Positions 36,238 to 45,868 of a stretch of 64,000 nt of DNA are shown in pieces. Location: assembly GCF_000213805.1 (NCBI RefSeq), contig NC_015556.1, positions 2,805,001-2,869,000 on the forward strand. The letters are read 5' to 3'. Made by a program: the position numbers and the translations under genes. This stretch comes from Pseudomonas fulva 12-X. GTDB lineage: Bacteria > Pseudomonadota > Gammaproteobacteria > Pseudomonadales > Pseudomonadaceae. Below the pieces are notes generated by a model. That model saw nothing but the letters and a program-made list of their open reading frames with translations, did no database searches and was not told where the DNA came from. How positions within the stretch are numbered: the first letter of the stretch is position 1; each line of letters begins with the position of its first letter.

Positions 36238-38789
36238 GTGCAAGCCACGAGAACCAGCGCGATAACCGCGAAACCCAGTGCCGCGAAACGGCCGATGCCG
36301 ATGCACTGCACGACCAGTTCAACGAGGTGTGGGGCAACCCACGCGGCTGGCGCGCGCTGACCATCGTCAACCACACCACCCTGGGCCTGCGCTTCATGGT
36401 CACGGGCCTGGGTTTCTTCATCTTCGGCCTGCTGCTGGCGATGCTGATCCGCACCCAACTGGCGCTGCCGGGCAACGCGTTCATGGGCCCGGAGATGTAC
36501 AACCAGGTATTCACCATGCACGGCACGGTGATGATGTTCCTGTTCGCCGTGCCGATGATGGAAGGCCTGGCGGTGTACCTGCTGCCCAAGATGCTCGGTG
36601 CCCGGGATCTGGTATTCCCGCGCCTGTCGGCGCTGGGTTATTGGTGCTATCTGTTCGGTGGGCTGATCATCTGTTCCAGCCTGCTGTTCGGCGTGGCGCC
36701 CAATGCCGGTTGGTTCATGTACACGCCGCTGTCCAGCGCCGCGCATTCGCCTGGCGTCAACGCCGACTTCTGGCTGCTGGGCATCACCTTCGTGGAGATT
36801 TCCGCAGTGTCGGCCGGGGTCGAGCTGGTGGTGTCGATTCTGCGTACCCGCGCCGAGGGCATGGCGCTGAACAGGATGCCGATCTATGCCTGGTATATCC
36901 TGACCATGGCGATGATGATCGTCATCGGCTTTCCGCCGCTGATCCTGGGCAGCATCCTGCTGGAACTGGAGCGCGCCGCCGGCCTGCCGTTCTTCGAAGT
37001 GGCCCGTGGCGGCGATCCGCTGTTGTGGCAGCACCTGTTCTGGCTGTTCGGCCACCCCGAGGTGTACATCATCTTCCTGCCGGCGGCCGGCATCGTCTCC
37101 ACCCTGTTGCCGGTGTTCTGCGGTCGCCCACTGGTGGGCTACCGCGCCGTGGTACTGGGCGTGCTGAGCACCGGCTTCATCAGCTTCGGCCTGTGGGTGC
37201 ACCACATGTTCACCGTGGGCATTCCGCAACTGGCCCAGGCGTTCTTCTCGGCGGCGAGCATGCTGGTGGCGATTCCCACAGCGATCCAGGTGTTCTCGTG
37301 GATCGCCACGCTGTGGCTCGGCAAGCCGCGCTACAACGTGCCGATGCTGTGGCTGATGGGCTTTCTGATCATCTTCGTGTGCGGCGGGCTGACCGGGGTA
37401 ATGCTGGCGCTGGTGCCGTTCGACTGGCAGGTGCACGACACCCATTTCGTGGTCGCCCATTTTCACTATGTGCTGATCGGCGGCATGCTGTTCCCGCTGA
37501 TCGCCGGGCTGTACTACTGGCTGCCGCACTTCTCCGGGCGCATGGCCTCCGAGCGCCTGGGCAAGTGGGGTTTCTGGCTGGTGTTCATCGGCTTCAACAT
37601 GACCTTCCTGATCATGCACTGGACCGGCCTGCTGGGCATGCCACGGCGGGTGTACACCTACGAGAGCGGCCTGGGCTGGGACATGCCCAACCTGATCTCG
37701 TCGATCGGCAGCTTCATCATGGTGATCGGCATCGCCACCCTGTTGCTCGATCTGGTCCTGCACTACCGCTACGGCAAACCTGCGGGCAACAATCCCTGGC
37801 AGGCCGATACCTTGGAATGGGCCACTGCCCTGCCACCCAATCCGTACAACTTCGTCAGCCTGGCCAAGGTCACCGACCGCCATCCGCTGTGGCGCGACCC
37901 GGATCTAGGCGAAAGCATGGCCCGCGGCGAACATGCGCTGACGGTGATCGACCACGGCCGCCGCGAAACCTGGGGTGTCGACCCGCTGACCGGCAAGGTG
38001 CGGGAGATAATCCACCTGCCCGGCAACAGCTGGCTGCCGTTCATCGCTGCCTGCTTCATCGCCGTGCTGTGCGTGAGCCTGCTGGCCAAGACCTACCTGC
38101 TGGCGCTGGTCGCCTGTTTCGCGTCGATCGTGGTGCTGCTGCGTTGGAGCTGGGAGAACGGCGCCCATCCCAAAGCCGCGCCGGATGCCCGCACCCAACC
38201 CCATGAACCGCCACTGCACTCACGCACCTGTGACGGCCCGGGCCTGTGGGGCATGGGCGTGACGCTGCTGTCCAACGGCGCGTTGTACCTGTCGCTGCTG
38301 TTCGGCTGGTTCTACCTATGGACCGTGGCGCCGAACTGGCTGGTGCCGGATGCGCCGGTGTTCAACCACTGGCTGCTGCTGGCCGCCGCCCTGCTGCTGA
38401 GCCTGGCTACGCCGTGGCATCGGCGGGTGCTGGCGCGACTGCGCCTGGGTGATGCACGCGGGTTATTCGTTTGCCAGGTCGGCCTGGCCGTGATCGGTCT
38501 GGTTCAGGGCGCTCTGCTGTTGGTCGCGCTGCTCAGCGAATCACTGCAGCCGACCGTGCGCGCTCATGATGCGGTGATCTTCGTGATGCTCGCCTACAGC
38601 CTCGGCCATGCCCTGCTCGCTAGCACTCTCAGTGCCCTGCAGGCGCTGCGTGTGCGCATCGGCTATGTCGGCGGCGAGTCGCCCTACGAGCCCCTGGTGG
38701 TCGCCCAGCTGTGGGGCTACAACCTCGGCGTGCTGTGGGTCAGCTATCTCGCCATCGCCCTGTTCCCACCTGCTTTCGGAGGCGTGTGA
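36234..38789 (+). CDS. Cytochrome c oxidase subunit I fused to subunit III
   Basis: An 851-aa heme-copper oxidase. The subunit I part (about residues 1-560) keeps the ligands: the His of FTMHGTVMMF, HPEVY with the CuB His cross-linked to Tyr, the HH pair of LWVHHMFTVG, and DTHFVVAHFHYVL for both hemes. A short linker follows, then a subunit III-like part (about 640-851) with further helices. The K-channel-type segment and the ELERAAGLPFFE loop (normally GTGWTVYPPL) differ from mitochondrial-type enzymes. ATG overlaps the coxB stop. With the c-type domain on subunit II this is a caa3-like terminal oxidase. No heme A synthase or Cox11/CtaG gene is in the window. Confidence 0.9.
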   Translation: MSASHENQRDNRETQCRETADADALHDQFNEVWGNPRGWRALTIVNHTTLGLRFMVTGLGFFIFGLLLAMLIRTQLALPGNAFMGPEMYNQVFTMHGTVMMFLFAVPMMEGLAVYLLPKMLGARDLVFPRLSALGYWCYLFGGLIICSSLLFGVAPNAGWFMYTPLSSAAHSPGVNADFWLLGITFVEISAVSAGVELVVSILRTRAEGMALNRMPIYAWYILTMAMMIVIGFPPLILGSILLELERAAGLPFFEVARGGDPLLWQHLFWLFGHPEVYIIFLPAAGIVSTLLPVFCGRPLVGYRAVVLGVLSTGFISFGLWVHHMFTVGIPQLAQAFFSAASMLVAIPTAIQVFSWIATLWLGKPRYNVPMLWLMGFLIIFVCGGLTGVMLALVPFDWQVHDTHFVVAHFHYVLIGGMLFPLIAGLYYWLPHFSGRMASERLGKWGFWLVFIGFNMTFLIMHWTGLLGMPRRVYTYESGLGWDMPNLISSIGSFIMVIGIATLLLDLVLHYRYGKPAGNNPWQADTLEWATALPPNPYNFVSLAKVTDRHPLWRDPDLGESMARGEHALTVIDHGRRETWGVDPLTGKVREIIHLPGNSWLPFIAACFIAVLCVSLLAKTYLLALVACFASIVVLLRWSWENGAHPKAAPDARTQPHEPPLHSRTCDGPGLWGMGVTLLSNGALYLSLLFGWFYLWTVAPNWLVPDAPVFNHWLLLAAALLLSLATPWHRRVLARLRLGDARGLFVCQVGLAVIGLVQGALLLVALLSESLQPTVRAHDAVIFVMLAYSLGHALLASTLSALQALRVRIGYVGGESPYEPLVVAQLWGYNLGVLWVSYLAIALFPPAFGGV

Positions 38790-39142
38790 TGCAAAGCCTG
38801 CGTTCGGTCTACAACCCGATCCATATCGCCAGCGGGCTGAGCATCTGGAGCCTGTGGTTCGTGGCCCTGTATGGCGGCCAGGGTGTCGGCTGCTCGGTGG
38901 CGCCGCCACCCCTGGAAGACGGCCCCTGGACCTGGCTGAATCTCGCGCTGGGCGTGCTTTCGCTCTGTACCGCCGCCTTGCTGCTGGGCCTGGTGCGGCT
39001 GTTCCAGCAAGCCGCCAAGCGGCCGCACTGCAGTGAGCGCGAACGTTTCGTGGCCAGCGTCTCGGCGGCCGGCCACCTGATCGCCGCCATCGCTGTGGTG
39101 TTTATCGCCCTGCCGATCATGGCGCTGCCGCCCTGCGTCTGA
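38789..39142 (+). CDS. Small membrane protein at the end of the oxidase operon
   Basis: A 117-aa protein with three predicted helices (about residues 15-32, 48-70 and 88-112). It starts by TGATG overlap with the stop of the fused oxidase subunit, so it belongs to that operon. It begins MQSLRSVYNPIHIASGLSIWSLWFV and has two Cys (VGCSVAPPP; LPPC near the end) that could face the same side. It could be an accessory subunit or assembly helper; I recognise no named family. Confidence 0.7.
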   Translation: MQSLRSVYNPIHIASGLSIWSLWFVALYGGQGVGCSVAPPPLEDGPWTWLNLALGVLSLCTAALLLGLVRLFQQAAKRPHCSERERFVASVSAAGHLIAAIAVVFIALPIMALPPCV

Positions 39143-39196
39143 CGACGCGGATTCGAACCGCATTCAGCAAGGTGAGGTGACGATCAGGGCGACCGA

Positions 39197-40177
39197 TTAG
39201 CCGCGCTCGGCAGGCGCCGAAGTCAGTTCGAAGGGGCTGTTGCTGCGCCGCTGGTTGCGGTCCTCCCGCGGCGTGGCGCCGAAGAAGTTGCGGTAGGCGC
39301 TGGAGAAGTGCGGCCCCGAGGAAAAGCCGCAGGACAGGCCGATCTGGATGATCGACTTGCTGGTCTGCATCAATAGCTGGCGCGCCTTGTTCAGGCGCAA
39401 CTCCAGATAGTACTGGCTGGGCACGCGGTTCAGGTACTGCTTGAAGATGCGTTCCAGCTGACGACGCGAGACGCACACGTGCTGGGCGATCTCGTCGGTG
39501 GTCAGCGGCTCCTCGATGTTGGCCTCCATCAGCAGCACCGCCTGGGTCAGCTTGGGGTGGCTGGAGCCGAGGCGATTCTGCAGCGGAATGCGCTGGCGCT
39601 CGCCCCCCTCGCGGATGCGCTCGACCACCAGTTCCTCGGATACCGCCCCGGCCAGCTCGGCGCCGTGGTCGCGGGCCAGCAGGGCCAGCAGCATGTCCAT
39701 CACCGCCATGCCGCCACAGGCGGTCAGGCGATCACGATCCCAGTCGAACAGATGGCTGGTGGCGATCACCTTGGGAAAACGCTCGGCGAAGTCGTCCTGC
39801 CAGCGCCAGTGCACGGATGCCCGATAGCCATCGAGCAGCCCCAGTTGCGCCAGCGGGTAGACGCCCGCCGCGACCGCGCCGAGGCAACAGCCGTTGCGCG
39901 CAACCTGCTTGAGCGCCGTGGCCAGCGCCGGCGCCACGCTAGCCGGCGGCTCGTCGGCAAGCAGGAACAGCTTGCGGTAGCCTTCCAGCCCCGCCGTCCA
40001 GGAACTGCCGGGCAGGCGCCAGGCGCCTTCGCTGGGTTCCTCGGCCTGCAGGAACGACACTTCGTAGACCACCTCCGGATGGACGCGCTGGGCGACGCTC
40101 AGGGCCTCTTCCGCCAGCGCCAGGGTCAGGGGCTTGGTGGAAGGCCAAAGCAGGAAGCCGATTCGGGGGGCAGTCAT
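39197..40177 (-). CDS. argR: AraC/GlxA-type regulator ArgR
   Basis: A 326-aa regulator. The N-terminal DJ-1/PfpI-like domain spans about residues 1-190 (IGFLLWPSTKPLTLALAEEALSVAQRVHPEVVYEVSFLQAEEP), and the AraC DNA-binding domain about 215-310 (LTTDEIAQHVCVSRRQLERIFKQYLNRVPSQYYLELRLNKARQLL). Sequence and position at the end of an aot operon match P. aeruginosa ArgR. That protein, with arginine, activates arginine catabolism and its own operon and represses biosynthetic genes. It is 54 bp downstream of aotP on the same strand. Confidence 0.88.
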   Translation of the reverse strand: MTAPRIGFLLWPSTKPLTLALAEEALSVAQRVHPEVVYEVSFLQAEEPSEGAWRLPGSSWTAGLEGYRKLFLLADEPPASVAPALATALKQVARNGCCLGAVAAGVYPLAQLGLLDGYRASVHWRWQDDFAERFPKVIATSHLFDWDRDRLTACGGMAVMDMLLALLARDHGAELAGAVSEELVVERIREGGERQRIPLQNRLGSSHPKLTQAVLLMEANIEEPLTTDEIAQHVCVSRRQLERIFKQYLNRVPSQYYLELRLNKARQLLMQTSKSIIQIGLSCGFSSGPHFSSAYRNFFGATPREDRNQRRSNSPFELTSAPAERG

Positions 40178-40230
40178 GATAGGCAGGTTGGGCTCTGAAG
40201 GCAGTGATAGGTCGGGGATGATAACGCCAA

Positions 40231-40995
40231 CTACTTGAGGCTGCCGCTGAGGAACTGTTGCAGGCGTTGAGATTGTGGGTTGCTCAGCACCTCGCGCGGG
40301 TCGCCCTGCTCTTCCACCAGGCCCTGATGCAGGAACAGCAACTGGTTGGACACCTCGCGGGCAAAGCCCATCTCGTGGGTGACCACCACCATGGTACGCC
40401 CTTCGGCGGCCAGGTCGCGCATCACCTTGAGCACATCGCCGACCAGCTCGGGGTCCAGCGCTGAAGTCGGCTCGTCGAACAGCATCACCTCCGGCTCCAT
40501 GGCCAGGGCGCGGGCGATGGCCACACGCTGTTGCTCACCGCCACTCATGTGCGCGGGGTAAGCCGCCTTGCGATGGGCCACGCCGACCTTCTGCAGGTAA
40601 TGCTCGGCCTTGTCGCGGACCTCGGCCCTGCTGATACCCAGCACGTGCACCGGCGCTTCCATGACGTTTTCCAGCACGTTCATGTGCGACCACAGGTTGA
40701 AGTGCTGGAACACCATGGACAGCCGCGAGCGCAGACGCTGCAGCTGTTTGGCATCGGCGGCGCGTAGGGCACCGTCCTTGCCGGGCACCAGTTTGAGCGC
40801 CTCGCCGTTGAGCAGGATCTGCCCGGCGTGGGGCTGCTCGAGCAGGTTGATGCAGCGCAGGAAGGTGCTCTTGCCCGAACCACTGGAGCCGATGATGCTG
40901 ATCACGTCGCCGGCCTTGGCGGCCAGCGATACGCCCTTGAGCACCTCGTGGCTGCCGTAGCGCTTGTGCAGGTCCGTCACTTGGAGCTTGTACAT
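40231..40995 (-). CDS. aotP: Arginine/ornithine ABC transporter ATP-binding protein
   Basis: A 254-aa polar amino acid ABC ATPase of the HisP/GlnQ type. Walker A is GSSGSGKST, the signature is [15 protein letters not shown] and Walker B is [14 protein letters not shown]. The start is at 40995 ([14 protein letters not shown]); longer frames upstream are shadows of aotM. It is 29 bp downstream of aotM, the place where P. aeruginosa has aotO. Confidence 0.92.
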   Translation of the reverse strand: MYKLQVTDLHKRYGSHEVLKGVSLAAKAGDVISIIGSSGSGKSTFLRCINLLEQPHAGQILLNGEALKLVPGKDGALRAADAKQLQRLRSRLSMVFQHFNLWSHMNVLENVMEAPVHVLGISRAEVRDKAEHYLQKVGVAHRKAAYPAHMSGGEQQRVAIARALAMEPEVMLFDEPTSALDPELVGDVLKVMRDLAAEGRTMVVVTHEMGFAREVSNQLLFLHQGLVEEQGDPREVLSNPQSQRLQQFLSGSLK

Positions 40996-41024
40996 GCTTT
41001 TCACTCTTTCAGAAATCCGAGGGC

Positions 41025-41723
41025 TCAGGAGCGTCGCGGGGCCAGGTAGGCCAGCCAGCGCCGCTCGGCCACCTTGAACAGGCGCACCAGGATGAAGGTC
41101 AGGCACAGGTAGAACAGCCCGGCGGTGATGAACGCCTCGAACGGCAGGTAGTACTGGGAGCTGACGGTGCGCGCCGCGCCGGTGATGTCGATCAGGGTGA
41201 CGATCGACGCCAGGCTGGTGGTGTGCAGCATCATGATCACTTCGTTGCTGTATTGCGGCAGTGCGCGGCGCAGCGCCGACGGCAGGAGGATGCGGCGGTA
41301 CAGCTTGGCCCGCGACATGCCCATGGCCTTGGCCGCCTCGATCTCGCCATGGGGCGTGGCCTTCAGGCTGCCAGCGAGAATCTCGGCGCTGTAGGCGCTG
41401 GTATTGATGGCGAACGCCACGCAGGCGCAGAAGGTGGCGTTGGACAGGTACGGCCACAGCACGCTCTCGCGCACCGCCTCGAACTGCGCCAGGCCGTAAT
41501 AGACCAGAAACAGCTGCACCAGCATCGGTGTGCCGCGAATCACGTAGGTGTAAAGCCAGGCCGGCCCGTTGATCCACGGCGAACGCGAGGTGCGCATCAG
41601 CGCCAGGGGAATGGCAAGCAGCAGGCCAAAGAACAGCGCGATGGCCAGCAGCTTGAGGGTCACCAGCACACCACCGAAATACAGCGGCAGGTTTTCCCAG
41701 ATGACAGTGTAATCGAAAATCAT
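41025..41723 (-). CDS. aotM: Arginine/ornithine ABC transporter permease AotM
   Basis: A 232-aa inner-membrane permease of the HisM type with about five helices. The coupling signature is SLKATPHGEIEAAKAMGMSRAKLYRRILLPSALRRALP. The ATG at 41723 (MIFDYTVIWENLPLYFGG) is chosen from family length; a longer frame exists upstream. It lies 10 bp after aotQ, with which it pairs as the two transmembrane subunits. Confidence 0.9.
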   Translation of the reverse strand: MIFDYTVIWENLPLYFGGVLVTLKLLAIALFFGLLLAIPLALMRTSRSPWINGPAWLYTYVIRGTPMLVQLFLVYYGLAQFEAVRESVLWPYLSNATFCACVAFAINTSAYSAEILAGSLKATPHGEIEAAKAMGMSRAKLYRRILLPSALRRALPQYSNEVIMMLHTTSLASIVTLIDITGAARTVSSQYYLPFEAFITAGLFYLCLTFILVRLFKVAERRWLAYLAPRRS

Positions 41724-41733
41724 CGTTGGGCCC

Positions 41734-42423
41734 TCACAGCTCGGCAGCCTTGGTGCCGACCGAGTAGCGTTTTTCCAGGAAACGCAGGGCCAGCAGCGAG
41801 ACACTGGTGATCAGCAGATAAAGACCGGCCACCGCCAGGTAGAAGGTGAAGGGCTCGCGGGTGGCGTCGGCGGCGCTCTTTGCCTTGAACATCATGTCCT
41901 GCAGGCCGACCACCGAAATCAGCGCGGTGGCCTTGGTGAGCACCAGCCAGTTGTTAGTGAAGCCCGGAATGGCGAAGCGGATCATCTGCGGCACCAGAAT
42001 GCGCATGAACACCTGAAAGCCGCTCATGCCGTACGCCGCACCTGCTTCGGCCTGGCCCTTGGGAATGGCCATGAAGGCGCCACGGAAGGTCTCCGACAGG
42101 TAGGCCCCAAAGATGAAGCCCATGGTGAACACGCCGGCGATGAAGGGATTGATGTCGATGTACTCGTCATAGCCGAGCATCGGCGCGACCCGGTTCACCA
42201 TGTCCTGGCCGCCGTAGAAGATCAGCAGGATCAGTACCAGGTCGGGAATGCCGCGGATCACCGTCGAATAGGTCTCCCCCAGCACCGCCAGCCAGCGCAC
42301 CGGCGACAGCCGAAACGCCGCGCCGATCAGGCCGAGCACGATCGCCACCGCCATCGAGGTCAGGGCCAGAATCAGGGTGAGCCAGGCGCCCTCGATAATG
42401 GACGAGCCGTAGCCGTTGAGCAT
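41734..42423 (-). CDS. aotQ: Arginine/ornithine ABC transporter permease AotQ
   Basis: A 229-aa permease of the HisQ type with about five helices. It starts MLNGYGSSIIEGAWLTLILALTSMAVAIVLG. The EAA-type coupling loop is AIPKGQAEAGAAYGMSGFQVFMRILVPQMIRFAIPG. It is first of the two permease genes and is separated from the receptor gene aotJ by 147 bp holding a strong hairpin. Confidence 0.9.
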   Translation of the reverse strand: MLNGYGSSIIEGAWLTLILALTSMAVAIVLGLIGAAFRLSPVRWLAVLGETYSTVIRGIPDLVLILLIFYGGQDMVNRVAPMLGYDEYIDINPFIAGVFTMGFIFGAYLSETFRGAFMAIPKGQAEAGAAYGMSGFQVFMRILVPQMIRFAIPGFTNNWLVLTKATALISVVGLQDMMFKAKSAADATREPFTFYLAVAGLYLLITSVSLLALRFLEKRYSVGTKAAEL

Positions 42424-42472
42424 CCGCTTACCTCATGCGTGCGCCCACAGGCGCCGGAAATGCAACGCAAAA

Positions 42473-42503
42473 GTGGCACACGCCGAGCGTCGGCGTGTGC
42501 CAC
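42473..42503 (-). terminator. Partial terminator/stabilising hairpin between aotJ and aotQ
   Basis: Perfect 14-bp stem (42473-42486 with 42490-42503), loop of 3 nt, followed on the minus strand by TTTT. Such hairpins after binding-protein genes usually keep receptor levels above those of the membrane subunits. Confidence 0.75.
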
Positions 42504-42570
42504 CTGCAACAAGAAATCACGATCGCTGGAGCCTGCTTGAACAGCGCAGGCCCGCTTCATCAGCCGTGTC

Positions 42571-43350
42571 TTACTTGCCGTAGACGTCGAAGCTGAAGTA
42601 CTTGTCCTGAATGGCCTTGTACTTGCCATTGGCGCGAATCGCCAGGATCGCGGCGCTGATCTTGTCGGCCAGCGCCTTGTCGCCCTTGCGCACGGCGATG
42701 CCCTGGCCTTCGCCGAAGTATTTCTCTTCGGTGAAGTCCGGGCCCACGAAGGCGAAGCCCTTGCCGGCGTCGGTTTTCAGGAAGCCGTCTTCGATGTTCA
42801 CCGAGTCGGCGATGGTGCCATCCAGGCGACCGGCGCTCAGGTCCAGGAACACTTCGTTCTGCGAGCTGTAGCGCACGATCTCGGCACCGGCCGGCGCGAA
42901 GACGTCGGTGGCGTAGCGGTCATACACGGAGGAGCGCTGCACGCCGATCTTCTTGCCCTTGAGGTCGGTGGCCACGTCGTTCATCACCGCGCCGCTCTTC
43001 ATCGCCAGCTTGGCAGGCGTGGCGTAGTACTTGCCGGTGAAGTCCACGGCGCGCTTGCGCTCTTCGGTGATCGACATCGACGACAGCACGGCGTCGAACT
43101 TGCGTACTTTCAGCGCCGGGATCAGGCCGTCGAACTCCTGCTCGATCCACTTGCACTCGACCTTCATTTCTTCACACAGGGCGACACCGATGTCGTAGTC
43201 GAAACCGGTGATGTTGCCGTCGGGAGTCTTGTAGGCGAACGGCGGGTAAGCCGCTTCGATACCGATGCGCAGCGCCTTGGCCTCCTGGGCCATGGTCAGC
43301 GGCGACAGCAGGGATAGTGCCAGCGCGCCGAGCAGTGCGATCTTTTTCAT
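42571..43350 (-). CDS. aotJ: Arginine/ornithine periplasmic binding protein
   Basis: A 259-aa family 3 solute-binding protein. The signal peptide (residues 1-21) ends TMAQ-EAKALRIG. The mature part has the LAO/HisJ pattern GIEAAYPPFAYKTPDGNITGFDYDIGVALCEEMKVECKWIEQEFDGLIPAL, with an SMSITEERKRAVDFT ligand segment. Context (aotQMP, argR) assigns it to arginine and ornithine. An ArgR half-site lies about 145-160 bp upstream. Confidence 0.9.
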   Translation of the reverse strand: MKKIALLGALALSLLSPLTMAQEAKALRIGIEAAYPPFAYKTPDGNITGFDYDIGVALCEEMKVECKWIEQEFDGLIPALKVRKFDAVLSSMSITEERKRAVDFTGKYYATPAKLAMKSGAVMNDVATDLKGKKIGVQRSSVYDRYATDVFAPAGAEIVRYSSQNEVFLDLSAGRLDGTIADSVNIEDGFLKTDAGKGFAFVGPDFTEEKYFGEGQGIAVRKGDKALADKISAAILAIRANGKYKAIQDKYFSFDVYGK

Positions 43351-43493
43351 GGGGAAACTCCTGACAGGGATGGGGTTTCACTGGCCGCAAGGCGGGTAAG
43401 CCGGGCCATGGAGAAATGACGTCGCCAGCGTAGCGCAGGGCTGCGGGCGGCGCACGGAAGTGCGGCATTCTAGCGATAGCGCGGCAGGCGATA

Positions 43494-43509
43494 TTTCCCA
43501 GATGCGACA
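43494..43509 (-). promoter_or_regulatory. ArgR half-site upstream of aotJ
   Basis: Reads TGTCGC-N8-AA on the minus strand, an exact fit to the ArgR half-site consensus I recall for P. aeruginosa (TGTCGC-N8-AA-N5). A second half-site in register is poor (CCTGCCGC). It lies 144-159 bp upstream of the aotJ start, consistent with activation by ArgR and arginine. Confidence 0.65.
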
Positions 43510-43622
43510 ACTAATTACAGAACCCAGAGAGCAGCCGCCCAAGCGTCTTGACAGAACAAAAAACAGTCAATCCTGACCGATCAGTTCAATTTACCGGTTC
43601 ATCTGAAGGGCGGAAAAGCAGA

Positions 43623-43652
43623 CGCCCCACGCGGACTAGCCGGCGTGGGGCG
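43623..43652 (-). terminator. Putative terminator of acsA
   Basis: Ten-bp stem CGCCCCACGC/GCGTGGGGCG (43623-43632 with 43643-43652), followed on the minus strand by TCTGCTTTTC; 23 bp after the acsA stop. Confidence 0.6.
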
Positions 43653-43674
43653 CTGCGGTGCGGCGTGACTCAGA

Positions 43675-45636
43675 TCAGGCGCAGGCGCTCTGCATCGACT
43701 TGTGGGTGTCGATCAGGTGCTGCACCACGCCTGGGTCGGCCAGGGTGGAGATGTCGCCGAGGCTGTCGTACTCGGACGTGGCGATCTTGCGCAGGATGCG
43801 GCGCATGATCTTGCCCGAGCGGGTCTTCGGCAAGCCCGGCGCCCACTGGATCACATCCGGCGTGGCGATCGGCCCGATTTCCTTGCGCACCCAGGCCTTG
43901 AGTTCCTGGCGCAACTGCTCGGACGACTCCTCGCCCTGGTTGAGCGTCACGTAGACGTAGATACCCTGCCCCTTGATATCGTGCGGTACGCCAACCACGG
44001 CAGCTTCGGCGACTTTCGGGTGAGCGACCATGGCGCTCTCCACCTCGGCCGTGCCCATGCGGTGGCCGGAGACGTTGAGCACGTCATCGACGCGGCCGGT
44101 GATCCACCAGTAGCCATCTTCGTCGCGGCGCGCGCCGTCACCGGTGAAGTACATGCCCTTGAAGGTCTTAAAGTAGGTGTCGACGAAGCGGTCGTGGTCG
44201 CCATACAGGCTGCGCGACTGGCCCGGCCAGGAATCGAGGATCACCAGGTTGCCTTCGGTCGCCCCCTCGAGAATGTTGCCCAGGTTATCGACCAGCGCCG
44301 GCACCACGCCGAAGAACGGACGGGTCGCCGAACCCGGTTTGAGCGCCGTGGCGCCCGGCAGCGGGCTGATCAGGATGCCGCCGGTTTCGGTCTGCCACCA
44401 GGTGTCGACGATCGGGCAACGCTCCTTGCCGACGTTGCGGTAGTACCAGTCCCAGGCTTCCGGGTTGATCGGCTCACCGACCGAACCGAGCAGACGCAGG
44501 CTGGAACCGTCGGCACCGGCCACAGCCGCTTCGCCCTGGGCCATCATGGCGCGAATCGCAGTCGGTGCGGTATAGAGAATATTGACCTTGTGCTTGTCGA
44601 TGACCTTCGACACGCGGGTCACGTCCGGGTAATTGGGGATGCCTTCGAACAGCAGCGTGGTCGCGCCGTTGGCCAGCGGGCCGTAGACAATGTAGCTGTG
44701 GCCGGTGACCCAGCCCACGTCGGCGGTGCACCAGTAAACGTCGCCCGGCTTGTAGTCGAACACCCGCTCATGGGTCAGCGCCGCATAAAGCAGGTAGCCG
44801 CCAGTGGTGTGCAGCACGCCCTTGGGTTTGCCGGTAGAGCCGGAGGTGTAGAGGATGAACAGCGCTTCCTCGGCGCCCATCTCCTTCGGCGCGCAAACGC
44901 TGCCGGCCACTTTCATCAGGTCCTCGAACCAGATGTCGCGGTGCTGGTTCCACTTGATCTCGGAACCGGTGCGCTGCACCACGATGACCTTCTGGATGCT
45001 GCGCGTTTCGGGGTTGGTCAGGGCGTCGTCGACGTTGGCCTTGAGCGGGATCTTCTTGCCGCCGCGCAGGCCTTCGTCCGCAGTGATCACCACCTTGGAC
45101 TGGCAGTCGATGATGCGCCCGGCCAGGGCTTCCGGCGAGAAGCCGCCGAATACCACGGAGTGGATGGCGCCGATGCGCGCGCAGGCCAGCATGGCGACCA
45201 CGGCTTCAGGAATCATCGGCATGTAGATGGTCACCACGTCGCCGCGGTGCACGTCCTGGCCACGCAGGGCGTTGGCGAACTTGCACACCTGCTCGTGCAG
45301 CTGGCGGTAGGTGATTTCCTTGTGCTCGGACGGGTCATCGCCTTCCCAGATGATCGCCACCTGATCGCCGCGCTCTTCCAGGTGACGGTCCAGGCAGTTG
45401 TAGGAGACGTTGAGGGTGCCGTCGGCGAACCACTTGATATCGACGTGGTGATCGTCGAAGGAGGTCTGCTTGACCTTGGTGAAGGGCTTGATCCAGTCGA
45501 GGCGCTTGGCCTGCTCGCGCCAGAAACCGTCGGGGTTGACTACCGACTGCTGGTACATGGCCTTGTAGGTGGCCTCGTCAGTCAGCGTATTGGCCGCCAC
45601 CTCGGGGCGCACGGGATACAGGGACGCAGCACTCAT
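43675..45636 (-). CDS. acsA: Acetyl-CoA synthetase
   Basis: A 653-aa AMP-forming ligase turning acetate, CoA and ATP into acetyl-CoA. Motifs in order: the AMP-binding loop [59 protein letters not shown], and the C-terminal [13 protein letters not shown], whose Lys is the acetylation-controlled catalytic residue. The start at 45636 has GAGG 7 bp upstream. In P. aeruginosa the gene adjoins aotJ as here, with TRAP transporter genes on its other side; in this window an EAL gene sits between acsA and dctM. Confidence 0.96.
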   Translation of the reverse strand: MSAASLYPVRPEVAANTLTDEATYKAMYQQSVVNPDGFWREQAKRLDWIKPFTKVKQTSFDDHHVDIKWFADGTLNVSYNCLDRHLEERGDQVAIIWEGDDPSEHKEITYRQLHEQVCKFANALRGQDVHRGDVVTIYMPMIPEAVVAMLACARIGAIHSVVFGGFSPEALAGRIIDCQSKVVITADEGLRGGKKIPLKANVDDALTNPETRSIQKVIVVQRTGSEIKWNQHRDIWFEDLMKVAGSVCAPKEMGAEEALFILYTSGSTGKPKGVLHTTGGYLLYAALTHERVFDYKPGDVYWCTADVGWVTGHSYIVYGPLANGATTLLFEGIPNYPDVTRVSKVIDKHKVNILYTAPTAIRAMMAQGEAAVAGADGSSLRLLGSVGEPINPEAWDWYYRNVGKERCPIVDTWWQTETGGILISPLPGATALKPGSATRPFFGVVPALVDNLGNILEGATEGNLVILDSWPGQSRSLYGDHDRFVDTYFKTFKGMYFTGDGARRDEDGYWWITGRVDDVLNVSGHRMGTAEVESAMVAHPKVAEAAVVGVPHDIKGQGIYVYVTLNQGEESSEQLRQELKAWVRKEIGPIATPDVIQWAPGLPKTRSGKIMRRILRKIATSEYDSLGDISTLADPGVVQHLIDTHKSMQSACA

Positions 45637-45868
45637 TGAATCACCTCGGCTTATTAATGTTGTTTTTCTATGCCCACATTTGTAACCAGCGCACCGCCGC
45701 TCAACCATTCGACCATGGTCTTAACGCTGCCGCCCTGGGCTCTGGCCGGCTCTTCAGGCGCCTGATCGGCAGCCTGCCACTCACCGATTGCGAGAAGCAA
45801 CCATCATTCTGACAGCACGACTTACGCTAAACTTGCCCCAGCCCCTCTGGATATCCCTTGCCGTCATC

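Larger units (their letters stand above)
43351..43674. other. Control region of aotJ and end of acsA
   Basis: 324 bp without a gene. It holds the promoter of aotJ, an ArgR-type half-site (43494-43509) and the hairpin behind acsA (43623-43652). I see no other element. Confidence 0.6.

Noticed and set aside
38611..39036. Alternative frame across the end of the fused oxidase subunit
   Set aside because: It overlaps the fused subunit and the 117-aa gene, lacks a ribosome site, and its sequence is Ser/Arg/Ala-rich without hydrophobic helices.
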